Below, in pieces: positions 1-12,420 of a DNA stretch of 64,000 nucleotides. The stretch covers positions 380,501-444,500 of the forward strand of contig JAVGVS010000108.1 of the NCBI GenBank assembly GCA_032718565.1. The letters run 5' to 3'. This DNA is from Distichodus sexfasciatus. Lineage: Eukaryota; Chordata; Actinopteri; Characiformes; Distichodontidae. Both the position numbers and the translations under genes were made by a program. Position 1 is the first letter of the stretch, and the number at the start of each line of letters is the position of its first letter. The notes beneath the pieces are model-generated. The model saw only the letters and a list, made by a program, of their open reading frames with translations, searched no databases and was not told the origin of the DNA.

Positions 1-405
1 TGTGATAATCACTTATACTGGTCATTGTCCATATCACATGCTCTACTCTTGTCTGCTATGTACAATGCAGCAGTTGCACTTGGCACTTTAAAGGAATCAT
101 TTCATTGCACCTGTTCTGTCTTAGCACAATTTTGCAATCTCAGGTTCAAACTTGCACAGGTAACTTTATATTGCACGTGTAACTTATGTTCCTTATTGTA
201 TATTATAGTTTTATTTTTTTCGTCCTGTTACCCCAACCTCCTTATTTAAGTCAGTCTCATGTTTGTAAGTTTGTATTGTATTGTGTCTATTGTTTTCCCT
301 TGTCTATTGCACAGTTAAAAGAGCGGATCAGGATACATTTCACTGCATGTTGTACCTGTATAACTTGCACGTGACAAATAAAGAATCTTGAATCTTGAAT
401 CTTTT
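1..405 (+). repeat. LINE 3' tail fragment
   Basis: The segment ends in a CAAATAAAG-type signal followed by tandem copies of the heptamer AATCTTG, with short tracts rich in TTGCAC upstream. Such heptamer-ended 3' tails are typical of fish non-LTR retrotransposons. No reverse transcriptase frame is visible, so this is only the 3' untranslated end, truncated by the window edge. The exact LINE family was not determined. Confidence 0.5.
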
Positions 406-2480
406 TCCAGTTTCTTCCGCCCTGAAAAAAGTGGGCAGCACACTGGCATGAAACTCCTGCACTGCAAACTGGCTCCACTCTGGCCTTGATGTCAGTTCGT
501 TCATGAGATCAACTTCATAAATGCAACATTATAAGACTTCTAATTATTTTATTGTATATGTCTTAAATTTAAATCTAGCCTGTTGGTACTAAATAATTCA
601 TCGGAAATATTAATTGCGCTCCTTAACATGTGATTTCTGCATTTTTGACTATTAAATAATATTTTCTGTTAAAAGAACCCTGTCTTATTCTTCTACCAGA
701 TATAAAGTTATATATTAAAGTCTCTTATTCTCCTTTTTCCCCATATTCTCTTTCAGTCCTTTTTTGTATTTGCCACAACTTGTCACATGTCACACATCAG
801 CAAAGTAATGATAATTGAAATAAGTGAAATAACATTTGTCAGTGTTCTCATTTTTCAAAATATCTTTGTGTAAACATGTGTTCATATTTTTATACGAGTA
901 TTAGTTTACAAAAATCTAGATCAGTATTGTTTATCAATCTGTTCATCCCTGGTCTCAGCCATAGAACATCTTTTAACAACTACAGTACAAAAACCTGCAA
1001 CAGCTTAAAGAGATTTCTATTTCTGTTTGGGTGAAACACTTTGAATGCTCAAGATTAGTTTAATTTAGTTTATAATAATTAATAGATTAAATGTCTTTCT
1101 AAATTGTGAAATTGTTCAGTATGGTGATGGGCAAGTGTGCTTGACATGTTTTCAGAGTGTTTTGCATGGAAATAATCATGTGTTGTTTGTATATTTCTCT
1201 TGAATTGTGTATTTTTGTCCTCACATCTCATTTGTCTTTCATTTCCTTGTATATTGTGTTGAGTTGTTGCATCTCATGACCCATTTTCCACATGGCATTG
1301 CAGAGCTTTAGGCAACTGTGGGAAGGCCTACAAGGGCTATAATCCTTTCTCTCAGTATAGTAGTTACTACTCAGTGTTTGTGGGCCAAATCGGAATGCAA
1401 GTCATTTACTGTTAAATACATACGGACTGCAGTAAAGCCCAATATATGTGTCATTGAAAATCTTTAGATAGAGCAAGTCGAAAACAAAAGTAGTTGCAAT
1501 TGTCACAAAAATTTAACAAGAAACTTGTAAAAAGAAGAGAAAATCTCCCATCCATTGCCAACACGTGCATAAAAATTGGATGCAGGTTTCCATAAGTCTA
1601 GCACTTGCGGGATTAAATCCAGCAGAATTTTGTGATTTCTCTGGTGAAGTAAACTTGATCCAGCTGTTTAAAAAAACAACTCACATATAATTATGCATCC
1701 ACATATAACTGACTGATTGTAATGAAAGTTTCTCTGGATATGGATGCAGTTTTCAGGTTACTTCAAATTTAGCATTTTCCTGTTCTCCGGCATTTTATCC
1801 GAGTGAGGTGGATGCACTACCATTTTCAACCACATAATGGTGCCCAATTCCACGACCTGCAAAACCTTTCTTTTTTCCACTACTGTTTTCCATCTGCCAC
1901 TTTTATGAGATTATGGAGTGTGTTGTGTCATATTTTTACACTAGTTGAAGCGGAACTGTATAAGATCTGTGCAGGATGACGTGCTATATTACAGTTGCTG
2001 AAGTTTGAATTGATACCAGATGTTAATGTGTTTTGCAGGTGAAATTCCATTTTGTGTCATTTGTAATAATCTCAAGTACAGCAGGTACAGTAAGAGTGGG
2101 GAAGAATTTTAAATGTACTTCATTTGCAACATTCTTATGTTCCTCATAAATTTAGCTCAAAGTGTCTTATCACCCCTGTTGGTCTTTTGGGTTTGAAATT
2201 TTTGTCTTAGTTCAGTACTTAGTCTTAATCAGTACTTAAGTACTTCTTCAAACGGTAAATATTAATTTCATTAGCTAACAGATATTTATTTGCTTTTTTG
2301 AGGCACTACAACTTAAAGATTTTATTTCATCCCAACTTCTGGAGGTCAAATATCTGCCCAGTAGCTGTCAAAATTCCAACTAATGTTTATTAGTCCTTGT
2401 GACGAACTGGACAAAGCTTGACAAAGGTCATTATGTAGATCAAATACACCCAACCCAAATAGCATGTGTCAGTAAGTGAA
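406..2480. other. AT-rich intergenic stretch, no supported gene
   Basis: No convincing coding frame was seen. One 46-nt block at 2039-2084 has a good acceptor (TTTTGCAG) and a donor (GTACAG), and two of its frames are open. It is too short to call an exon by itself. It could belong to the same unidentified locus as the blocks at 3353-3457 and 4643-4747. Confidence 0.4.
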
Positions 2481-2484
2481 CACG

Positions 2485-2850
2485 TGTCAATAAAAAGCCC
2501 CAGTGGCTAGAGTTGAGCTCTTTGCCTTTTGCTGTGTGTTTGGAGTGTTGAGAGCGGTTTGGGCTCTGCTTGGCTGGGAGAAGTTGCTTTAGTCAGCTTC
2601 TGCTCCAGGAAACTTCAATTCCAGCGTCCTCACGAGGCCTGGAGGAAACCCAAGCGCAGCGTATCTCAGCTCCATAACCGGAGAGTCACGACGGGACACG
2701 CGAGCCTGTCTGGGGGTTATTACTGCACTCCAAACAGAGCTGCTGCCCTTGACTTGAGCCGTGCCGTCTCTCCTCACGCAGGGGGTCCGGACAGAGGCAC
2801 TGGATGGCAAAGAGAAAAGCTGTATCACGGATTAAAGAGAATATAGAAAA
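2485..2850. other. GC-rich patch, possible promoter or 5' exon
   Basis: This roughly 350-bp island is clearly richer in G+C and CpG than its AT-rich surroundings. It is preceded by a CACGTG-type E-box and an AATAAAAAG A/T box near 2480-2498. Reading frames of 105 codons (+) and 79 codons (-) cross it, but neither resembles a protein family I recognise. A promoter with a non-coding first exon for a plus-strand gene is one possibility; an isolated enhancer is another. Confidence 0.3.
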
Positions 2851-3352
2851 TGTTATTATTTAGTCAGTCCTAGTGAAAACAAATCAAAAACAGACACATT
2901 TTGAATATACAGTACCTGAGGCATGCGTTGCAGTCTATTACCTTTGGGTTTTTTTCCTGTAAAACTTTGAAGCGTTTCTATTTTTACTGTGGATATACAA
3001 CTTTCCATTGGCTCAGTGAATGACAGAGCTATTGGTGAGGATGAAATACGACAGTCTCTGTTTTATTTGGTACAACTTTGATTTATTTGTCATTTTGACC
3101 CATAGAATCTCTGTTTTTGCAATCAATGCAGTATTTAATATCCACTCTCAGTAGGGTGGAGTTCGCCTTTGCCGTCTGATGTGCTGTTTGTCTGAAGTAC
3201 AGCTTGTCTAGTGACCTTGTAACTCACACCAACCGCTTACTGAGTGTCCCAGACAAAACATGCACAGGGCAGTCGTGACTTCGTGCTAAACTGGTTAATT
3301 GTAATGTGATATTTTCCACTGGGACGACTTCATTTTCTTTTATTGCATGAAG

Positions 3353-3457
3353 AAATATTTGTCAGAGGTTCAGCGTAGACAGCAGCTGGTTAAGGAAAAT
3401 GAGCTGTCACTGATTAACCTCCAGCTAGAAGTAAAAAGGAATAATGGAAATACTGAG
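3353..3457 (+). CDS. candidate internal exon, coiled-coil-like protein
   Basis: This 105-nt block is open for exactly 35 codons. It is preceded by a pyrimidine-containing acceptor ending GCATGAAG and followed by GCAAGC, a possible non-canonical GC donor. The encoded peptide is rich in Glu, Gln, Lys, Leu and Arg (it contains YLSEVQRRQQLVKENELSL) and looks helical and coiled-coil forming. It has the same length and phase (0/0) as the block at 4643-4747, so the two could splice together in frame. I do not recognise the protein, and the remaining exons were not found. Confidence 0.3.
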
Positions 3458-4642
3458 GCAAGCGTCACTTCACTCCATCAAATTTTTATATTATGGCTTT
3501 TCTTTTTAAACCCTTCCAGTCCAAAAGCATCCTCCTCATTAGTTCTAACATTTTCAGTCCATCCCTTATGGAACTTTTACATGTAATTTATTTTTCAATA
3601 CAAAAATGTAACCTCCACTGTATTACTAAACCCTGCCCACTAGTTTGATTATATTCTGCTATCAGTTTGCAGTTAGTTTAGCAAGGTATTGCAATAGCTG
3701 GAATCTCCATTTAGGCTTTAATATCTGAAAGCTCTCAGAGGTAACACAACATTTATTCACGTTCCTGCCAAATGTTTCTTTTATTATGCTTTTAACACAC
3801 CCAATGAACTCCATTTAAATGGCTGGAAAAAATCTGGACAAGATGCATGAATTAAGCTGCTGTATGTACTGGAAAATAACATTTTGACACTGTATTACAA
3901 TACGAACTATTTATAATCCATACTATAATAACATATGGCATTATATTCCATTAACATCAAGACCTCTATAAATCATGAATCCTGAAGCCACAATATTTGC
4001 TTCCCAATTTATCAGACTGAACTCCTCTCATCAGCTAATTACCAAAGCCTTCACAAATTTGCTGTTTCGGCAGAATTAAAGCTCTGCAGGGAAAATAGTT
4101 TTACACCATTATATTTAATCAGTGAGTGTGGAATGATGTTAAATATGAGAGCCAGGTGGAGTTATATTTGAAAACCAAACTCGCTACCCTTTTATTTTGT
4201 ACCATGGGGACTTATATACTAAGCCATTCTCAAGGGTACTCAAGAATTATTTCCTGAGGAAATATTTTCTGTCTTCAAAGACAAGGAGGTACGGCCATGA
4301 CTTCCTAACTTTGAATATGTGTGCGTATTTTGAAATGTTTTTTTAAGTTCAAGGACCATGATCCTCACACATTTTCTGCTTTTATCTGGGCTCCCCCTAG
4401 TATATCATATTCATATTTTTGTTTCTACTGTTCTTTCACTGAGCCAAATCAAATTAAAGAAAAACTGCAGATGTTCTCCTGGAGATGTAAAAACAGCACC
4501 TTAAAAAACATAGACCATACCGTATGTCCCTCACTTACCATGTCCCTGAGTTTGGGATTCCATCAAACCACCACATTCCACATTCACAGAGTTTTTTTGC
4601 ACATATACTGGATCATATTCTTGAATTCTTTTGACTTTTTAG

Positions 4643-4747
4643 ATCATCAAAGAATTCCAAGCTCCAGATTCCAAGCTCTCAGATAAAGACACTTTTGGTA
4701 GAGAAAACGCTTTCCAGAAGACGCAAAAAGCTTGGGATTTTGCTCAG
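4643..4747 (+). CDS. candidate internal exon of the same unidentified gene
   Basis: This 105-nt, 35-codon open block lies between a strong acceptor (TTTTGACTTTTTAG) and a GTGAAT donor. The peptide has ordinary protein composition, with segments such as DKDTFGRENAFQKTQKAWDF, unlike a translated repeat. Both borders are phase 0, compatible with the block at 3353-3457. Its family is unknown. A chance open stretch or a decayed gene remains possible because neither a terminal exon nor a start was located. Confidence 0.3.
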
Positions 4748-4749
4748 GT

Positions 4750-7700
4750 GAATCAGAGGGTCACATGGCTTTTGGCTAATAGCTTCAGTATGTCTAATGA
4801 GTGGTCAGTATGCCTGGCTGGGGGCCTCCTTGCGGGAAGGCATGCCTTGGCATTCAGAGTCAATAAACAAACGATGGGATCCATTAAACATGCACACATA
4901 CAGAGAAGGAGACCTCAACTTGACACCTTGTTATTGTGAGAGGCCATAATCACTGTTGAATGGGGCACAGCAAGTGGAGGAGTTGGATTTGATGGAAGGC
5001 AGTGGTGAAGAGAAATTAAATGTTGCAGAGTTTCTTGCTTAATGATGGTCTATGTCATGTGTTCCTGCGTTTGTTTGTTTGTTTGTTTGTTAGCGTTTAT
5101 CTTTGTTTTTTGCAAAGGCACATGCTTTGATATTGGTGCTGAAAATACACAGCTCAACATGATTTATGGCTCATAATGGTGACATGCTGGTTATTTCTGG
5201 TTTGGTCAAGAGTTCAAAAAACATCTTAAGCCAGTCCCAAGTTAAATGGATCCTTATGTTTGAACCACTTATCTAGCTTTAAGCGGTGACCTGTTAACCC
5301 CGTCCAACTGGTACAAAAGAAGAAAAGGTCTCCTACAATTGTAGTGTTAAATTTAGGTTTTAGTTTTAGAATTTTGGTTAAGAGTTTTAATTTTATTGTA
5401 TATGGTAGTAAAATATAAATCTGTCTACATAGTTCCATTCTCACAGCAGAAATGAGCCGATGCCTGGCAGTGACATGTATGTTTCACTTCTTATTATTCA
5501 GTCAGTTGATTTGTCCAACATTTAGAGGCTCTGAACTACTCTTAAAAGCAACAATAGCTTTTCATCTTTTGTGCCCCACACTCCACATCCAAATACGCCT
5601 CCACAGTATGGAAGAGGCTTTAGGTATGTACAAAGGTTTCCACATCCCGGCAAAGCGAGTCCATAGAGAGAAAGTGCAGATGCTATACAGATCAGCAGTT
5701 ACACAGGCAACACATGCTACACGCATCACCAGCGAGGGGAGGACTGAGGTAATAAAGAATGGAGGAGAGGTCACACTGCACGTCCATACCTGGCCTGACA
5801 ACCTGAGCGAGTGTTTTATAGATCAAACCATCCTACAGCTAGGCACTAATTGAAAAAGCAGAGAAGAGAAGGGCAGCGAGATAGAAGCCTTTGTCTGCCG
5901 TTTGAATAAAAGTAAAGAGAGTGGAAAGGGGATGAAGACAAAAAACGGAATTATGTGCAGTAGATCAGCTCACTAGAGGAAGATTATTGGTAGGAGCTCT
6001 ATATGGAAGAGAAGATTAGCACATTGTTCCGTCTTATATAAGTAAATCTACCTACTTCACAGAACTTTAACGGCCATGAGCTGTTCAACAAATATCATCT
6101 CATTAAACTGTGCTGACTTTTAGCTTCATCAAAGATATAACAGAGTTAAATTGCTTTCAGACAATTTGAATTTGTCATTGTATTTGTATTGAATTTGAAT
6201 TTGTATTGTGTCAGTCTTTATTAGCAATATCTACAGAAATGCTGGATTTGGTTCAGTACCAACTAAGGGCACACTCGTTGAGAAAAAGAGGAACATGACA
6301 ATATTCAAGTCAGTCAGTTTACTGACTGCAATGTGAATACACAGATGCACAAAAAACATATTAGTAACCAGATGCGGTACAATACAGAGTAATAACTGTG
6401 TCCCAGGATGCAGAATGGCTGATGTGTAGGGCAGACAGAGACAGGAGGATGAGCAGGAGAAGAAAGGTTCCAGTGTGAAAGGGCTCAGTTGAGATTCCCT
6501 GAGATGCTCTGGTTAAAAAAACTATGAAGGACTTGCAAAAGCAGTTTTCCAAAAAGGTGATTGCTTGGAAATCATCTCTTGCATAATACTTCACAGCAGC
6601 AATCATAGTAGTCAACTCTAATTGAATCCCTCTTGGCTTGCTGGATGCAGAGACTGAGGAAAGGCATGTTGTGAGTGTGAGTGAGGCATGTGTCACAGGG
6701 TCACAGGGTTAGCTGGTGCACCATTAAATTTAAGCTATTGCAGGAGCCCTGAGTGGACTTCCCAAACTCCAAATGTAAGAGTGTAGAAAAAGAGGGAAAC
6801 AGGATGTTGTTGTTGCAGCCCACCCCCACTCACATACCCTCCCACCCAAAATGAGGCACAGACCCTCAACGTTCCACACCAGTAACTTCCCCAAAGCACC
6901 AATATTGGGATCTATACACTAGCAATAAATAGTTTATAGAGGCAAACTTACTAAGACTTCTTATTTATATATAATATAATATAATATAATATAATATAAT
7001 ATATTATAATATAATATAATATAATATAATATAATATAATATAATATAATATAATATAATATAATATATAATTCTGTATGAAATAATGCATCTATTCTAT
7101 ATTGCTGTTTGGTTTATCTCTGTGCTGAAAACAATGACATAAAATAAATCTTTTAAATCAGAATTTTTGACTTAACATTTTGTTTTCAATATTTATGTTA
7201 CATATAGTAGTTATGCATTATTTGTACAAGTAAAGATTACTTTATTATGATACAATTTTATTATCTTTCTGTGAGAATCCCATTTTAGAAACAAGAATTT
7301 GGATTTGAGTAAAATATACTGCAAATTTATTTGACTGCAGATAACAAGTTTAATTGACTTTAATAAATTGTTAGTATATTAAAATGTGTGTTTTGGGAGA
7401 TGTGAGGGTAACATGGGAAAGCCCCCCAAAATAAATAATGCTGGGACTTTAGGAAATAGTTGCAAAGGGAGTATCTGCATGATAAAATCTCTACAGTCTG
7501 CAGACGAAGGTTAGGAAGTGACCCTGATTATTTATTTGTGATGAAATCACAGTCAAGGCCGATCTGATACTAGCATTTCCTTTGCCGAATGACTGTACAG
7601 TGAAGAGTTTCCTCGTACGCTGGACTTCTGAGGATAGATGGAGGATATCTGAAGTCATGCACAGCTGGATACAATCTTAATGTGTGCAGGTCATTTTGGG

Positions 7701-9560
7701 GATTTTTTTTAGCATTCAACCTTGACTTGCTTTATCTGTGCAGTTAAAAGCGTGTGCAGATGCATCATTAGATTAATATGCACATCGTCAGGCTGTGCAC
7801 ATTTTGTCAATGTGGAAGTGAACGGAATTCTCTTTTATTGAGAGTGGATTTACACAGTGGTGGAAAATATTGTTCATACAAACTGTTTCTGTGCGCACAG
7901 ACAGTATATTGTAAAAATGTTCCATAATACAAAAAAATACAAGTACCACTGTGACAGCCCTATAACTTTCTGATGTCAACTTAGAACCCATCATCCACTT
8001 CTAGGAGAGATGCAAATCTAAACAGTCAGTGTGGAATACAGGCCAGATGTGTCTAAAGTAAGTGTGTTTCAACATCTGGGGAGTTGGAAAAATAGCCCAG
8101 GAAGATCAGTGTCTCTGGAGGGTTATATACACAAAAGTAAAAGTTACTTTATGTCAGCTGTTTATTTTTAGAGGCAGGGGTCAGGCTTAAAGGGCTGCCA
8201 TTCCTATCAAATAATTCTTTTGTCTCTTCCGCACAAATTCAGTAAATATTCATAAAGTGAAACTTTTGTACAGCCTTCTTTGGTCGAGGGCATGTGAGTC
8301 CAGGGAAAAGAAAGCAAGTCCAGAGCCAGGATGGAGTTGTTTGAATTGGAACAGGACAATGCAGTTTTCGGGATGGATTTGAGAAAGGTACATTTTGGCT
8401 GAAAGAAAAAATGCTAACAGCAGAGAGACTAAGGTTGAACTCTTGAAGCAAAAGCAATGGTAACTAAAGGCTGATTTGATTTACAGACAGTGGGGAAATG
8501 TCTCAGAGAACAAAAGCATTCGCTGCTTTGATTGTCTGACGGCTAGACGGCTTACGCCCTGCTGCCCACTGGCACAGCTACAATAACTGATATTCGTCCA
8601 CTCAACAGCTTCTTATTCACCGTCTACCTTGAAACCTGATCTCGAGTGAAGATTAACTTGCCCGGTCAAAATGTGACAGAATTGTTTTTAATAAAAATAT
8701 GCACTGTGAAACCAATCAAAAATGATCCAGACATTAAAACCTGCAATCTGGGGGAACAACATACAGCTGACTTGTATATAGATTCAGGATCAAATGTAAT
8801 TTCCTGCCATGGAGGCATGGAAACATTTGCTAGAAATTTGTAAACCACTGAATTTGGGGTGTGAGTCATTTGAAGAGTGATTTACTTCTGATGGGAGTTT
8901 TTGGATGGAAGTTGTGGTCTTTATTATGAATCAAAGAGCAGACCCAGATTCAGACCGCTCTTGCTATGAGAAAAGAGAATCTACTGTCTCACAGTGAAGT
9001 TCAGATTCTGAGCTTTGGGTTTGATTCTGGTCCAAGCAGACCAGGACGAAAAGATCCTTCTTGTGCTTAGCATTGACCCTGCTTTGTTACTGTATGTTCT
9101 TTCTCCAGACAGTCTGATAAATACCACGTTAATGCTCATCCTCCCTGCGTATTCTAGTGTCAAATTCTGCAAATTACAGACCTTTATTTTCCATACATGG
9201 TCTCTAAATCAGGTACATATGGATAATATTATGGACATATGGAACCTTCTCTGTTTTCTAATTTGACACATTCTGGATATAAGACTATATCCAACACTAG
9301 TAGTTTTTCTTATTAGTCATTCTTATATTAGTTTTTGTTATGTATCTTTAAAAACCTTTTGGCTGTAATGTAAAAATGGCTCCATGATCTAAATTTTAAG
9401 GTGTGTTGCCATTCATCAGAGGAAATAATTAAGCCATACTTCTTTGTAAGCAAAGCAAAGAGAAACTTGTTGAAGAATGACAATAGAAGTTCTTCCATCA
9501 GGAATTTGTGATGGCAGAAGTAGTAGTGATGCTGATGGTAGATGAGCAAGGGATGGCAAT
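4750..9560. other. intergenic region without a supported gene
   Basis: The stretch is AT-rich and includes a long pentanucleotide microsatellite. The longest open frame, 133 codons at 5452-5853 (+), resembles no family I know and has no convincing promoter, splice or homology support. No tRNA or complete transposon was recognised. Confidence 0.5.
6967..7072. repeat. ATAAT pentanucleotide microsatellite
   Basis: About 105 bp consist almost entirely of tandem ATAAT units, with one interruption (ATATT) near 7002. It lies in intergenic DNA between the left edge and cd248. Nothing suggests a function. Confidence 0.95.
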
Positions 9561-9896
9561 AGGGGGGTGGGCTTGCTGGCAGAGTTACAAACTATTTCCT
9601 TAAATGCACTTATGAAAACCATACGGCACTGGTGAAAACCGCAGGCCAAAGCTCCCCCCTCTCTGCACTCACTCATTACCCGCCCCCTCTTCCAAAAACA
9701 CACGTCCATGCCCTCCCTTGCCGTCTCTCTGCTGCAGACGGGCTGCAGGCAATAGTCTTTGTGAGCAGGGGGACCTGAGCTTTCAGAGAGTTCATGAACA
9801 ACTGTGAAGATTTCTGCTGGAGGCACAAGTAAGGAGTACACAGGCAGGAGAAGCTGAAGCAGCTCAACAAAGCAGGGACAAAAGGACAGAAAGAAG

Positions 9897-11274
9897 ATGC
9901 CCTTTGCTGCATACCATTACCTTTTCTTTGCTGTGCTGTTTATTCACTGGCCTCAAGGGACCCTGGCACAGAACTTGCAGGAGCAGGATGGGGTGTGCAA
10001 TGCGGAGGGATGCTACTCCATTCATCTCCAGCGCAAGACCTTCCGGGAGTCTTGGAGGAGCTGCAAGGAGAAAGGGGGCAACCTGGCGACAGTGAAGCAG
10101 CACGAGGAGGCAGCACTGATTCACGAGCTGCTCTCTGCTGGGGAGCGACGAGGCCCCCGGCCCAGACTCAGGCTCTGGATCGGTCTCCAGCGGCAGCCTC
10201 GGCAGTGCTCAGCCACGCGTCCTTTGAGGGGTTTCACCTGGATCACGGGGGATCAGGACACGCAGTACACTAACTGGCAACGCGAAGACTTGCCAAATGC
10301 CTGTGCTGCCCCTCGGTGTGTGGTCATTTCCTATAACACTGCAGACAAAAGTGGCAGTGACCAAAACAATTTCAAGTGGCTGGATGGCTCGTGCATTGTG
10401 CCCGTGGATGGTTTCTTATGTCGATACACATATAGGGGGATGTGTCCAGCTCTGCAGAGTGAAGGAAGTGGTCCTGCAATCTATACCACCCCCTTTAACT
10501 TACTCAGCAGCCTGCTCACGCATATCCCCTTCGGCTCTGTGGCCACCCTACCATGCCCAGACAGCGCCAAGGGAGACCAGTCCGTGCTCTGCATGCTCCA
10601 CGACAATGGGAGTGTCGGTTGGTCCAAGGATGCCCCTCTGTGTTCTGATGCTCCTAAAGACTGGTGTGAGCATAACAATGGAGGCTGCGAACACTATTGT
10701 GTGAACACAGCTTCCTACTATCACTGTGAGTGTTCAGAAGATTTCAAGCTGGCTGATGACGGGCAGAGCTGCCAACTGTTGGATCCCTGCCACAGTGCAG
10801 ACTGCGAATTTGACTGTGAGGCCACCGCTGATGGGTACCGTTGCAAATGTCCAGAAGGGTACCTCCTCTCGCAGGACGATCAAAACTGCCTTGACATTGA
10901 CGAATGCTCCCAAAACCCATGCGCCCAGATCTGTGTCAACGCCCCCGGAACGTTTGAATGCCGTTGCCATGAGGGCTACCAGCTGTCTGAATTTGGAGAA
11001 TGTTTGGACGTAGATGAATGCAAAGAAGGCCGGTGTGAGCATTCCTGTGAAAACTCCCTTGGGTCCTACGCATGTCTCTGCCACGAAGGATTCTCTCCTC
11101 TACCCGAGGATCCAGACCTTTGCGAAGACATTGACGAGTGTCGAATTCCTGGCACATGTGACCAAATATGTAGAAACAACATGGGTGGATTTGAGTGTCA
11201 TTGTGAGGCAGGCTATGAAATGCAAGAGGACCAGTACTCATGTTTGCCTCTTGAAAAAGAAGAAGAAGAAGAAG

Positions 11275-11305
<31 letters not shown>

Positions 11306-11993
11306 GGAGAATTATGCAACAGAACCTGCTGAACCAACAACCCTTTCAACAACCCTTTCTTGGGATGACCCTGGTTACACAACTGACATGGTGACTGATG
11401 CCAATCCCCTGGAGTGGCTGACTGACCCTCCAAACATGGAGTGGCTGCCCACTGATGTGGACTGGCTTTCAGGCATGTCACAGGAGTACTATACTACCTC
11501 ACAGGAACCTGTCAGGATAGAGCAGACCTCAAAATCCCCAACGGAATGGTTGATGGATGCTGAAACCTTGAGTACACCTGCTGACTCGAACACTGGAGAA
11601 GAAGCAAAATTGTGGTTGGATGACAGCATCTCAGCACCTGTTGATGAGGCAGTGGGAAAAGATGTTCCTGAATATATTTTAATCAAAACATCAGTTTCTC
11701 CCAAGACAGATGAGAGCTTCACTCCATCAGCACCTAAAATACATAGCGGAATTTTGCCATCTGCCTCCAGCTCAGAACAGAATCCAGGTGGAAAGAAAAA
11801 GCATGATAAAAGTTGGCTGTTGGTGGCACTTTTAGTACCTCTCTGTGTCTTTATGGTGGTCATGCTAGCACTTGGTATAGTATACTGCACAAGTTGTGCT
11901 GTTGAGCCACGTAACAAAAGTGTTACAGACTGTTACAATTGGACCACCAACTCCAAATCTGCAAAATCAAACACTACAAAATCACAAGCCTAA
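9897..11993 (+). CDS. cd248: endosialin (CD248/TEM1), single-exon type I membrane protein
   Basis: This intronless frame of 698 codons encodes a cell-surface glycoprotein of the thrombomodulin/CD93/CD248/CLEC14A group. Mammalian endosialin is found on pericytes and fibroblasts and binds extracellular matrix. Order: signal peptide (about 1-24), C-type lectin domain (about 34-174), sushi-like module (about 181-250), five EGF modules (255-449, the last three starting DIDEC or DVDEC), 15 glutamates (455-469), a Ser/Thr/Pro/acidic stalk, a membrane span (about 639-664) and a 34-residue tail. The lectin segment LWIGLQRQPRQC, the following GFTWITGDQDT, and the tail with its YCTSC and TDCYNW elements match endosialin rather than CD93 or thrombomodulin. 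Human endosialin has three EGF modules; this one has five. The ATG was chosen because it directly precedes a hydrophobic leader. The intronless structure also fits the family. Confidence 0.93.
11253..11303 (+). repeat. GAA trinucleotide repeat inside cd248
   Basis: A nearly pure GAA run encodes Glu-Lys followed by 15 Glu between the fifth EGF module and the stalk. It is in frame, so changes in unit number alter only the length of the acidic linker. Human endosialin has an imperfect acidic stretch at the same place. Confidence 0.95.
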
Positions 11994-12420
11994 GAATTCT
12001 GCACAAGACTTTATGGTTATTTAATAAGCGTGGCCTTTAAAAGTTTGGTTCTTTAATAACAATCATATCAATGCCATTCTGGTATTATTCATCATCTTAG
12101 AGTTCTGACTTTTTATGACTCAGACCAAATTAACCGAATCAAAGCAATCTGTTTTCATTTATAGAAAAAGAAGGATATGGGCATTTCAAAGTATTGTCTT
12201 TATTATTATTTTTGTATAGGCCCTAAAGGAATATTACTGTGTTGTTGATAAAAATAGTTTTAATGTATACTCTTAATGCATACATGTTTATTTATATTTT
12301 GCATACTGGATTGAACAGCATGCTGAATAACAACAAGCTGAATAACTGGAAAATTGCTGGATATTCAATGTCATTCAAAACATTCAACTTCTTTTAATAA
12401 AAGTTTATTCAGGAAAGTCT
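11994..12420 (+). other. cd248: cd248 3' UTR with polyadenylation signal
   Basis: AT-rich sequence follows the stop codon. A consensus AATAAA lies at 12396-12401, and a second one occurs near 12656. The first is the likelier cleavage signal; the actual 3' end was not determined. Confidence 0.55.

Noticed and set aside
5452..5853. 133-codon plus-strand frame as a gene
   Set aside because: No recognisable domain, no coherent splice sites or promoter, and no consistent phase with the candidate exons upstream. Probably chance.
6967..7072. Tandem ATAAT units as a CRISPR or satellite array
   Set aside because: The unit is 5 bp with no spacers; it is a plain microsatellite in eukaryotic DNA.
10936..11481. 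181-codon minus-strand frame opposite cd248, with a polyleucine run
   Set aside because: It is the shadow of the coding strand; the leucines are the antisense of the GAA repeat.
9897..11993. CD93 or thrombomodulin as identity of the lectin/EGF gene
   Set aside because: Five EGF modules suggested CD93 at first. However, the lectin segment (LWIGLQRQPRQC...GFTWITGDQDT), the membrane span and the tail agree clearly better with CD248.
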